6,105 bases of DNA from Paramuribaculum sp. (lineage in GTDB: Bacteria; Bacteroidota; Bacteroidia; Bacteroidales; Muribaculaceae). The stretch is taken from the NCBI GenBank assembly GCA_029051965.1, contig JAIDJZ010000254.1, forward strand, positions 1 to 6,105. The letters are read 5' to 3'. A model generated the notes under the pieces. That model had not been told where the DNA came from, made no database searches, and saw only the letters and a list, made by a program, of their open reading frames with translations. Position 1 is the stretch's first letter, and each line of letters starts with the position of its first letter. Of this stretch, positions 1 to 6,105 are shown one piece after another. The position numbers were made by a program, and so were the translations under genes.

Positions 1-74
1 TTCATGCATAATCTTGCTTACGATATTTCTGCCTGTCTCGTTGGGTCGGTGTTGTGTTTAAGAGAAAGATTCAG
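1..74. other. Non-PFK leader sequence before the phosphofructokinase homology
   Basis: This short stretch contains no recognisable gene. It should encode the end of the phosphofructokinase N-terminal region, about 60 residues of which precede the GGT-I-L-K-T-A-R block in family members. None of the three forward frames shows it. The phosphofructokinase frame has a TAA stop at 9-11. The next frame gives a hydrophobic string that stops at 57-59, and the third gives no family motif. GC is 30 of 74 bases (41%), visibly lower than in the following gene. It could be a contig-end assembly artefact, a real rearrangement junction or the flank of a truncated gene. The sequence alone does not decide. 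Confidence 0.6.
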
Positions 75-860
75 ATGGGCGGAACGATTCTTAAGACGGC
101 GCGCTGTCCGGAATTCCAGACACCCGAAGGGCGTCAGCTTGCCTATGACAATATCCGCCGTCATGAGATCGACGCGCTCGTCGTCATCGGCGGAGACGGA
201 TCTCTGACAGGTGCGCGCATTTTCGCGAAGGAGTTCAATTTCCCGATTATCGGTCTGCCGGGCACGATCGACAACGACCTCTACGGTACGGACTCGACGA
301 TCGGCTATGACACTGCGCTCAACACGATCATGGAGTGTGTCGACAAGATCCGCGACACGGCAACCTCACACGAACGTCTGTTCTTTATCGAGGTGATGGG
401 CCGCGATGCGGGATTCCTTGCGCTTAACGGAGCTATCGCTTCGGGAGCGGAGGCTGCGATCATTCCGGAGATCTCGACGCAGGTCGACCAGCTTGCCGAG
501 CTGATCCAGAACGGATTCCGCAAATCGAAGAACTCTTCGATCGTGCTTGTGGCTGAGAGTCCGGTGACAGGTGGCGCGATGGGTATGGCAGAGCGTGTTA
601 AGAACGAGTATCCGGGCTATGATGTGCGTGTCTCGATTCTTGGCCACCTGCAGCGAGGCGGTTCGCCGACAGCCTATGACCGTATCCTTGCCTCGCGTAT
701 GGGAGCGGCGGCTATCGACGCACTTCTTGACGATCAGCGCAATGTCATGATCGGAATCCAGAACGACACGATCGTCTACGTTCCGTTTACGAAAGCGATT
801 AAAAACGACAAGCCTATCAATCAGGGCCTTCTTGACACACTGCGCCGTCTGTCGATCTGA
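54..860 (+). CDS. pfkA: ATP-dependent 6-phosphofructokinase, 5'-truncated or disrupted
   Basis: The product phosphorylates fructose 6-phosphate to fructose 1,6-bisphosphate in the cytoplasm, the committed step of glycolysis. The longest open reading from GTG 54 gives 268 residues, against about 320-330 for family members. Homology begins only at G9 (GGTILKTAR, matching the E. coli Arg72 region). Visible motifs are GGDGS at 46-50, PGTIDND at 69-75 with the expected catalytic Asp at 73, MGRDAGF at 115-121, and GHLQRGGSP at 197-205 for sugar-phosphate binding. Gly at 49 and Gly at 70 are the residues of ATP-dependent enzymes; pyrophosphate-dependent relatives usually carry Asp and Lys there. The N-terminal GGDAPGMN nucleotide loop and the rest of roughly the first 60 residues are absent. 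GTG 54 is therefore only a formal start, with no convincing ribosome-binding site, and a product made from it should be inactive. The C-terminus is intact and ends in TGA at 858-860, overlapping the next gene. Confidence 0.9.
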   Translation: MFKRKIQMGGTILKTARCPEFQTPEGRQLAYDNIRRHEIDALVVIGGDGSLTGARIFAKEFNFPIIGLPGTIDNDLYGTDSTIGYDTALNTIMECVDKIRDTATSHERLFFIEVMGRDAGFLALNGAIASGAEAAIIPEISTQVDQLAELIQNGFRKSKNSSIVLVAESPVTGGAMGMAERVKNEYPGYDVRVSILGHLQRGGSPTAYDRILASRMGAAAIDALLDDQRNVMIGIQNDTIVYVPFTKAIKNDKPINQGLLDTLRRLSI

Positions 861-892
861 TGGCAGTTCCGGAGGGTTTCATAAACCGAATG
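858..892 (+). promoter_or_regulatory. TGATG stop-start overlap and start choice for the methyltransferase
   Basis: The phosphofructokinase TGA (858-860) and the methyltransferase ATG (860-862) share one base, a layout typical of translational coupling within an operon. A second in-frame ATG lies at 890-892, with GGAGGG at 871-876 and a 13-base gap between them, so an internal start could be argued. I prefer ATG 860. Residues 2-11 (VPEGFINRM) match the conserved N-terminal motif I recall for RsmF-type proteins of Bacteroidetes, and Shine-Dalgarno sequences carry little weight in this phylum. Confidence 0.6.
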
Positions 893-2260
893 AAGAGTTG
901 CGGGCCACCTCCCTGGCTTGCAACTCTTATTGATGCGCTTGGGCGCGAGCCGTCGGTGGCGGTCAGACTCAATGCCGGGAAGGCCGGTGCGGGGAAGAGT
1001 GTCGTCGGCGGGCGTCGTGTCGGGTGGAACTATGCCGGATTCCATCTTTCGGAGCGTCCGGCTTTTACGTTTGATCCGGCGTTGCATCAGGGTCTTTACT
1101 ATGTGCAGGATGCGTCGTCGATGTTTGTCGGCCATGTTGTCGGCGAACTGACGCGCAATGCCGCAGGTCCGTTGACGGTTCTGGATGCGTGCGCGGCTCC
1201 GGGCGGAAAGACCACGGCTGTCATCGACGCGCTTCCCGAGGGAAGTGTGGTCGTGGCCAATGAGTTTGTCGCCAAGCGGGCTGCTGTGCTCCGTGAGAAT
1301 CTGGCTAAGTGGGGCTATCCCTATGTCGTGGTCACTCAGGGCGATACGTCGCGTTTCTCTCAGATGGAGGGTGTGTTCGACATTGTTGTTGCGGATGTGC
1401 CCTGTTCGGGTGAGGGAATGATGAGGAAGGATGAGGATGCTGTCGGTCAGTGGAGCGATGGTCTTGTCGAACAGTGCGGCCGTCTGCAGCATGAGATTCT
1501 CGGCAATCTGTGGGGCGCACTTCGTCCGGGGGGATACCTTGTCTACAGTACCTGCACTTTCAATACGACAGAAGATGAGTCGACGCTTGCGTGGCTTGCA
1601 GACGAATACGGGGCCGAGCCGGTGGCTATACCTGTTGATGAGACGTGGGGCATAGCTCCCGCTCTGACGGGGACAATGCCTGCGTTCCGATTTATTCCGG
1701 GCCTCATCGAGGGCGAGGGACTTTTTATGGCTGTTGTGCGCAAGCCTGATGACGGGCGTGTGCCTGCAGGGGTTCCGGTTGCGTCCAAAAGGAAGGATAA
1801 GGATCGGCGCAGGTCAAATAAGGGCGACCGGATGTCGACTGTTCCGAGTGAGGTTGGCAGTTGGCTGCGCAAGGAGTGGCCTGCCGATCTGAAGGCGGAG
1901 GGCGACCGGATTGTGGCTACGTTTTGTGCCGGCGGAAGGTTCGAGCCGAAACTTGAGCTTGGTGTTGTGAAGGGTCGTGATGTGATTCCGTCACAGGAGC
2001 TTGCGATGAGCCGTGCTCTGAACAGGAGTGCGTTCAGCGAGGTCGAGGTGGATCGCGCGACTGCGATCGACTATCTCCGCTGTGAGGCGATTGTTTTGCC
2101 TGCGGGGACGCCGCGCGGAATCGTACTGCTGACTTACGGCGGCAATCCGTTGGGGTTTGCTAAGAATCTGGGAAATCGTGCGAATAATCTCTATCCGCGT
2201 TCATGGCGAATTATTTCCGGCCGTCCGCCGGAGCTGCCTGAGGCGCTTGAGATAGGCTGA
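860..2260 (+). CDS. rsmF: 16S rRNA m5C methyltransferase, RsmF/NOL1-NOP2-Sun family
   Basis: This 466-residue cytoplasmic enzyme is predicted to transfer a methyl group from S-adenosylmethionine to C5 of a cytosine in 16S rRNA. E. coli RsmF acts on C1407, but the target here is inferred. The N-terminal substrate-binding region includes VRLN (35-38) and GLYYVQDASSM (78-88). The Rossmann fold follows: SAM loop DACAAPGGKTT at 109-119, acidic ANEF at 133-136, and QGD at 160-162. The catalytic motif DVPCSGEGMMRK (179-190) carries Cys182, which assists product release in this family, and STCTF (230-234) carries the nucleophile Cys232. A basic linker lies at about 309-324. The C-terminal RsmF RNA-binding domain ends with GFAKNLGNRANNLYP (432-446) and WRI. 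Length is close to E. coli RsmF (about 479), and no key residue is missing. It sits directly behind pfkA with a one-base overlap and probably depends on that promoter. The site specificity is less certain than the family. Confidence 0.93.
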   Translation: MAVPEGFINRMKSCGPPPWLATLIDALGREPSVAVRLNAGKAGAGKSVVGGRRVGWNYAGFHLSERPAFTFDPALHQGLYYVQDASSMFVGHVVGELTRNAAGPLTVLDACAAPGGKTTAVIDALPEGSVVVANEFVAKRAAVLRENLAKWGYPYVVVTQGDTSRFSQMEGVFDIVVADVPCSGEGMMRKDEDAVGQWSDGLVEQCGRLQHEILGNLWGALRPGGYLVYSTCTFNTTEDESTLAWLADEYGAEPVAIPVDETWGIAPALTGTMPAFRFIPGLIEGEGLFMAVVRKPDDGRVPAGVPVASKRKDKDRRRSNKGDRMSTVPSEVGSWLRKEWPADLKAEGDRIVATFCAGGRFEPKLELGVVKGRDVIPSQELAMSRALNRSAFSEVEVDRATAIDYLRCEAIVLPAGTPRGIVLLTYGGNPLGFAKNLGNRANNLYPRSWRIISGRPPELPEALEIG

Positions 2261-2408
2261 ATAAGTGTGTCATAACGGCTCATCCGGGTCGTCGCCTGAG
2301 GGATTCAGGTTCGGTCATTGACGACAGTCAACTCCCATCACCCTCACCCTCATGCTTCTACCGGCTGAACCATTCTGACAGCCCCCTCGCCATCCGGCAG
2401 AAAATAAC

Positions 2409-2447
2409 AGACGCTGTGTCAAAATTCAGAATTTTGACACAGCGTCT
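2409..2447. terminator. Perfect 18-bp hairpin between convergent genes, likely bidirectional terminator
   Basis: Bases 2409-2426 are the exact reverse complement of 2430-2447, leaving a three-base loop (CAG, 2427-2429). The outer stem is GC-containing (AGACGCTGTGTC) and the inner part is AAAATT/AATTTT. It lies 148 bases past the methyltransferase stop and 36 bases past the fucosidase stop, so it can serve both transcripts. On the minus strand the stem is followed by GTTATTTTC, and on the plus strand by TTGGTTTC. Neither is a long pure T run, so terminator strength is uncertain. The A/T-rich inner stem can partly stand in for the U tract. It could also be a copy of a dispersed palindromic repeat. 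Confidence 0.7.
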
Positions 2448-2459
2448 TGGTTTCAGGTT

Positions 2460-2475
2460 ACCGGACGACTCCGGT
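2460..2475 (-). terminator. Small GC-rich hairpin just after the fucosidase stop
   Basis: ACCGGA at 2460-2465 pairs with TCCGGT at 2470-2475 around a four-base loop. It starts 8 bases beyond the TAG stop (2484-2486) of the minus-strand gene. There is no following T run. It may be a 3'-UTR stabilising element or an accessory to the larger hairpin at 2409-2447. The stem is only six base pairs, so chance is a real alternative. Confidence 0.3.
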
Positions 2476-2483
2476 GGTGCGGT

Positions 2484-5400
2484 CTATCGGATGATAAACT
2501 TGGTTGCGAGTGATGTCGCCGGGCCTTCGGCCTTCAGGATGTAGCAGCCGGGGGCGGCGTTGCAGCTGAAGGGGAATTCGACAGTGTTGTCAGTCTTGTT
2601 GATGCTGACAGTCTTTACGAGCTGGCCGGTGATGGTGTAAGCGCTGACGGCGATTGCACCGAGGCCTTTGCTGCGGAGGGTCACACGAAGGTTTCCGGCG
2701 TTGCGTCCGGAGGTGATTTCGATAGCGTCGGCGTGATCGTTTCCGGCAATAACAGAGCCGATGGCACCTGTGTTGTCGAGCTGCAGTCGGTCGGCGTCGG
2801 CATCGTAGCGGACAACGTATTCGCCGCCGGCTTCGGTGTCGAAGGAGAGTTCTTTACCGTCGTAGTAGACTGAGCATGGTTCACCGGCGTTGGATCGGAT
2901 GACTGCAAAGTCGAGTTTGTTTTTGCCGTAGCGGATGTCGACTTCGAAGTTGCCTCTCGCAAGGAGTCCGGCAACGTTTCCGTCGGTCCATTCAGAGGGT
3001 AGGGCGGGGAGGAGATGGAGTTTGCCAGTGTGGCTCTGGAGGAAGAGTTCGGCTACGCCGGCAGTACCGCCGAAGTTACCGTCGATCTGGAACGGCGGAT
3101 GGAGGTCCCACATGTTGTCGGCTGTTCCTTCTTTGAGGAGGTTCTGGAAGAGGGTGTAGGCGTGGTCACCGTCAAGGAGTCGTGCCCAGTGGTTGAGTTT
3201 CCATCCCATGCTCCATCCGGTCGCGGCGTCGCCACGCTGGCGGAGTGTTTCCTTGCAAGCGTCGGCAAGTTCGGGCTGTTCGATCGGGTTGATCGTTGTT
3301 CCGGGGTGCAGACCGAAGAGGTGGTTGGTGTGGCGGTGGGTGTCGCCGTAGGTGTCAATGTCGTTGTACCATTCCTGGAGCTGTCCGTAGCGTCCGATCT
3401 GGTAGGGATACATGTTGTCGAGTTTCTCTTTCCATTCGGCGGCGGATTCTTTGTCGACATCGAGGATTTCGGCGGCTTTGATTGCGGCCGAAAGGACTTC
3501 ACGAGTGACGGCGTTGGCATATGTGGCGCCCAGGTCGGCGGTTCCGTGTTCGGGCGAGTAGGATGGCGCGGAAGTGTAGGTTCCGTTTGTTCTGTAGAGC
3601 AGGTCGGAGCAGAAGTTGGCGCTTTCCTTAATAATGTCATAGCCGGTTTCGCGGAGCCATTCCTTGTCGCGGGTGTAGTCGTAATATTCCCAGAGCTGAG
3701 AGGCGAGCCAGGGTCCGGCTGTCGGGTTGTAGTTCCAGCTCATGTCGGAAGAGTTGAGGGGTGCGGTGAATCCGAAGATGTTGGTCGAGACTTCGGCAGT
3801 CCAGCCACGGGCGCCGTAGTAGGCAGTGGCGGTGCGTTTACCGGGTTCGACGAGTCCGCGGACATAGTCGATCAGAGGCGTGAAGCATTCGAGCAGGTTG
3901 GTGTTCGTCGCGGGCCAGTAGTTCATCTGGAGGTTGATGTTGTTGTGGTAGTCGACTCTCCAGGGGCCGTCGGTGTTGTTGTGCCACATACCCTGAAGGT
4001 TAGCGGGCATGTTTCCGGCTCTTGAGCTTGAGATCAGGAGGTAGCGTCCGTATTGGAAGTACATCTGCTCGAGTCCGTGGTCGAGAGTGCCTCTGCGGTA
4101 GTTGGCCAGACGTGTCGGCGTCGGCAGGTTTTCGAATTTCTCGTTGGGGTTGATTGAGATCGAAGTGCGTCCGTAGAGGGCAGAGTAGTCTTCGAAGTGG
4201 CGTTCGTAGAGCTCGTCGTAGCTTCTTTGAGCTGCGGCGGAGATCCAGTTGTTGATGTTTTCAACGGGGTTTTCACCGACGAATGCTGCGGCGTCGGTTG
4301 TCGAGGGGTTGAAGTTCATCTTATAGTCGGTGTCGGCTGCGAGGATGAAGTCGACGTCGGATGCGGAGGAAACAGTGATTGTTCTGGCCGATGCGTCGGC
4401 GGTCACGGTTCCGCCTCCGTTGGCGCGGACGTAGACGCGCATTGCCCACTGCATGCTGTTGTTAGAGATCTTTCCTTTGTAGAGGAGTCCACCTTCGACG
4501 GCTTCGACTGAAGTCACGTTCTGGGGAGAGTTGAAAGAGAAGGTCAGATTCTGATCGCCACCGTCGGATGTGTAGTTCCAGACCATTACGTTGTCGGGGT
4601 AGGAGCAGAAGTATTTGCGGCGATAGTTTACGTTGTCGGCAGTGAACTGTACGACAGCCAGCGATTTGTCGATGTTGATGATCCGTCGGTAGTCGCTGAC
4701 GGAGTTGTCGGCGATGCCTGTCGAAACGTATGCCTCACCCATTGTCGTGAATACACCGAAACGGTTGCGGTCATAGTTGATCTTGCCGGAGTAGTTGCTG
4801 ACAACGAGGCTGTTTGCGAGTGAGTTCTGTCCGTTTTCGAGGTATGTGCGGATCTGCGACAGGGTTGCGTCGGAAACTGTGCGGTTCATGTCCCAGTAGG
4901 TCGATGCGCCAGTGCCGGGTCCACCTTTCCAGAGTGTTTTCTCGTTGAGGACAACGCGTTCGCGGTTGACCGAACCGAGGATGTTACCGCCGAACGAACC
5001 GTTGCCGATGGGGAATGATTTGCGTTCCCAAAGCTGGTCGGGGTTGGTGTCGGTGGAGGAGAAGTCGTTGGTGTTCCAGATGGCGACGCCTGAGGTCGAT
5101 GAGTTGGCGGTGTCGAACCAGAGGGCGTTTCCGCGAGTGTAGTCGGGATCGTCGACGATTGTGTAGACGCCGTTCTGCTCTCCGTCAAATGTCAGGTTGC
5201 CGTTGTCGAATTGCGCACCGGTGATCCGGACAGAAACGGAGTTGCCGAGAGTTGCCGAATTGCTTGCGTCGGCAACGAGCATGAAGTAGTTGTTGCCGGC
5301 GGAGAGGGGTTTGTCGGTGGCGAATTCCATTGTGGCGGAAGCGTTGTCGGCAGAAGCGATTACGTCGCTGCCGAGAGTTCCGGAAGTGGAATAGATCCAT

Positions 5401-6105
5401 CGGAGGTTGGATATGTCGGCTGTGGATGTGCCGGTGTAGTCGAGCGATATGTTTTTAAGAACTACTGGGCTGAGAGATCCGGAGGTCGTTACGTTGAGCG
5501 TTGTTAGGATGACGTCGGTGCTTTCGAGGTCCATCCGTCCGTTTCGCGGAGTCACGCTGCTGCCGGTGATTTCCATGTCTTTGGGTTCGGCGATGGTCAC
5601 GGTGAAGTCGTAGCTGATACCGTTGCGGATCTGGTTGTTGAGAGTTGTGAATAGTGTGGTCTGCCACTGTTCGGCTGCTGAAGCCGGTTCGAAGAATACG
5701 ACGCGCATTCTGTAGTTGCCCGGAGCCTGTCCGGCGGGGATTGCAACCTGACGTGTGAAGCCGGTGTAGATGTCGTTGTTTGGCATTGTCGACCATCCTT
5801 TGGCAGAGATTTCATTGGCGGCAGTGAATCGGCCGTCGCCGTTCCAGTCGACGAAGCATGCTTCCTGTGTCCATCCGAGTTCGGCTTTGTTGCCGCTGAT
5901 GGCGTCCTGCCATCCGTAGTAGGTTATTTCGAATGATGTCAGGCCGTGTTCGACGATAATCGGAGTCGCTGTCTTGTCGATGGTGGCTCCGTCGGTGACG
6001 TAGGTTCCGGCAGATGCGGTGAAGGCGGTGTAGGGGAGCTGTGCCGATGTTGTCGCGCTGAATACTTCGGGGGTTTTTGTTCCCTGTGTTGTGACGCGTT
6101 TGAGG
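2484..6105 (-). CDS. Secreted GH95 alpha-L-fucosidase with GEVED-like, BNR-associated and T9SS sorting domains (5' end outside window)
   Basis: The enzyme is predicted to cleave terminal alpha-L-fucose, probably alpha-1,2-linked, from host or plant glycans at the cell surface. The frame is open from 6105 to TAG 2484-2486, 1206 codons visible; start and signal peptide lie outside. Numbering below takes the internal Met at 5784-5786 as 1 for reference only. A GEVED-like module has FVDWNGDGRF at 5826-5855 and YRMRV at 25-29. Residues about 70-213 resemble the BNR-associated N-terminal sandwich. GH95 spans about 218-1000. Its N-terminal sandwich has FPIGNGSFGG (258-267) and LNEKTLWKGGPG (280-291). 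The helical barrel has PANLQGMW (594-601), HNNINLQMNYWP (614-625), SPEHG (744-748) and DGNFGG (902-907). By comparison with Bifidobacterium AfcA, Glu746 is the expected acid, Asp902 the base, and Asn616 and Asn618 its helpers. Residues about 1020-1100 form a T9SS type A sorting domain ending in KFIIR. No stop or frameshift interrupts it. Substrate linkage is inferred. Confidence 0.92.
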   Translation of the reverse strand, partial: LKRVTTQGTKTPEVFSATTSAQLPYTAFTASAGTYVTDGATIDKTATPIIVEHGLTSFEITYYGWQDAISGNKAELGWTQEACFVDWNGDGRFTAANEISAKGWSTMPNNDIYTGFTRQVAIPAGQAPGNYRMRVVFFEPASAAEQWQTTLFTTLNNQIRNGISYDFTVTIAEPKDMEITGSSVTPRNGRMDLESTDVILTTLNVTTSGSLSPVVLKNISLDYTGTSTADISNLRWIYSTSGTLGSDVIASADNASATMEFATDKPLSAGNNYFMLVADASNSATLGNSVSVRITGAQFDNGNLTFDGEQNGVYTIVDDPDYTRGNALWFDTANSSTSGVAIWNTNDFSSTDTNPDQLWERKSFPIGNGSFGGNILGSVNRERVVLNEKTLWKGGPGTGASTYWDMNRTVSDATLSQIRTYLENGQNSLANSLVVSNYSGKINYDRNRFGVFTTMGEAYVSTGIADNSVSDYRRIINIDKSLAVVQFTADNVNYRRKYFCSYPDNVMVWNYTSDGGDQNLTFSFNSPQNVTSVEAVEGGLLYKGKISNNSMQWAMRVYVRANGGGTVTADASARTITVSSASDVDFILAADTDYKMNFNPSTTDAAAFVGENPVENINNWISAAAQRSYDELYERHFEDYSALYGRTSISINPNEKFENLPTPTRLANYRRGTLDHGLEQMYFQYGRYLLISSSRAGNMPANLQGMWHNNTDGPWRVDYHNNINLQMNYWPATNTNLLECFTPLIDYVRGLVEPGKRTATAYYGARGWTAEVSTNIFGFTAPLNSSDMSWNYNPTAGPWLASQLWEYYDYTRDKEWLRETGYDIIKESANFCSDLLYRTNGTYTSAPSYSPEHGTADLGATYANAVTREVLSAAIKAAEILDVDKESAAEWKEKLDNMYPYQIGRYGQLQEWYNDIDTYGDTHRHTNHLFGLHPGTTINPIEQPELADACKETLRQRGDAATGWSMGWKLNHWARLLDGDHAYTLFQNLLKEGTADNMWDLHPPFQIDGNFGGTAGVAELFLQSHTGKLHLLPALPSEWTDGNVAGLLARGNFEVDIRYGKNKLDFAVIRSNAGEPCSVYYDGKELSFDTEAGGEYVVRYDADADRLQLDNTGAIGSVIAGNDHADAIEITSGRNAGNLRVTLRSKGLGAIAVSAYTITGQLVKTVSINKTDNTVEFPFSCNAAPGCYILKAEGPATSLATKFIIR

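Noticed and set aside
4..207. Plus-strand open frame from ATG 4 that could be an upstream small protein
   Set aside because: Most of it overlaps the phosphofructokinase homology in another frame, and the product is Arg/Ser-rich with no domain. It does not explain the missing pfk N-terminus.
821..1492. Minus-strand open frame of 223 codons across the pfkA-rsmF junction
   Set aside because: It is antisense to the methyltransferase, whose motifs are intact in the plus frame. The translated sequence is rich in Arg and His with no family motif, so it is a shadow of the real gene.
2295..2309. Small inverted repeat CCTGA / TCAGG after the methyltransferase gene, as a dedicated terminator
   Set aside because: The stem is only five base pairs with a five-base loop and no T run follows. 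Such hairpins are expected by chance, and the hairpin at 2409-2447 is far stronger.
2338..2354. Short direct repeat CACCCTCACCCTCA in the intergenic region
   Set aside because: Only two short units are present, with no further copies or spacers, so it supports neither a CRISPR array nor a regulatory repeat.
3015..4025. Long open frame of 336 codons on the plus strand inside the fucosidase gene
   Set aside because: It lies wholly antisense to a strongly supported GH95 coding region. Its translation is low-complexity (runs of Val, Gly and Glu), as expected from the codon bias of the opposite strand, and it shows no recognisable domain.
5148..5579. BNR-associated module as evidence that the minus-strand gene is a sialidase
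   Set aside because: The module resembles those in front of sialidases, but no Asp-box (BNR) repeats follow. The catalytic part carries clear GH95 motifs instead.

Overview
The window looks like chromosomal DNA from a gut-type Bacteroidales bacterium. The pointers are a moderately GC-rich genome, a Bacteroidetes-style 6-phosphofructokinase, an RsmF-type rRNA methyltransferase, and a large secreted fucosidase ending in a type IX secretion (T9SS) sorting domain. A Muribaculaceae-like source is my best guess. It rests on recalled family resemblance, not on a search.

Layout. Positions 1-74 are lower in GC (30 of 74 bases, 41%) and do not encode the expected N-terminus of phosphofructokinase in any frame. 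From about 75 to 860 (+) lies the C-terminal four-fifths of an ATP-type 6-phosphofructokinase. Its TGA stop overlaps by one base the ATG of a complete 466-residue NOL1/NOP2/Sun-family rRNA m5C methyltransferase (860-2260, +). A 223-bp intergenic region (2261-2483) separates this pair from a convergent gene. It holds a perfect 18-bp inverted repeat (2409-2447) placed as a shared bidirectional terminator. The rest of the window (2484-6105, -) is one open frame that runs off the right edge. It encodes a modular GH95 alpha-L-fucosidase with a GEVED-like module, a BNR-associated N-terminal module, the GH95 catalytic unit and a T9SS C-terminal sorting domain.

How the genes fit together. The plus-strand pair is core metabolism and ribosome maturation, probably co-transcribed. 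The minus-strand gene is an accessory glycan-foraging function, probably displayed on the cell surface to remove terminal fucose from host mucin, milk-type or plant glycans. No functional link between the two units is visible. I found no CRISPR array, RNA gene, insertion sequence or evidently new multi-gene system. The points most worth a second look are the broken 5' end of the phosphofructokinase, the fucosidase's domain architecture and the strong palindrome between the convergent genes.
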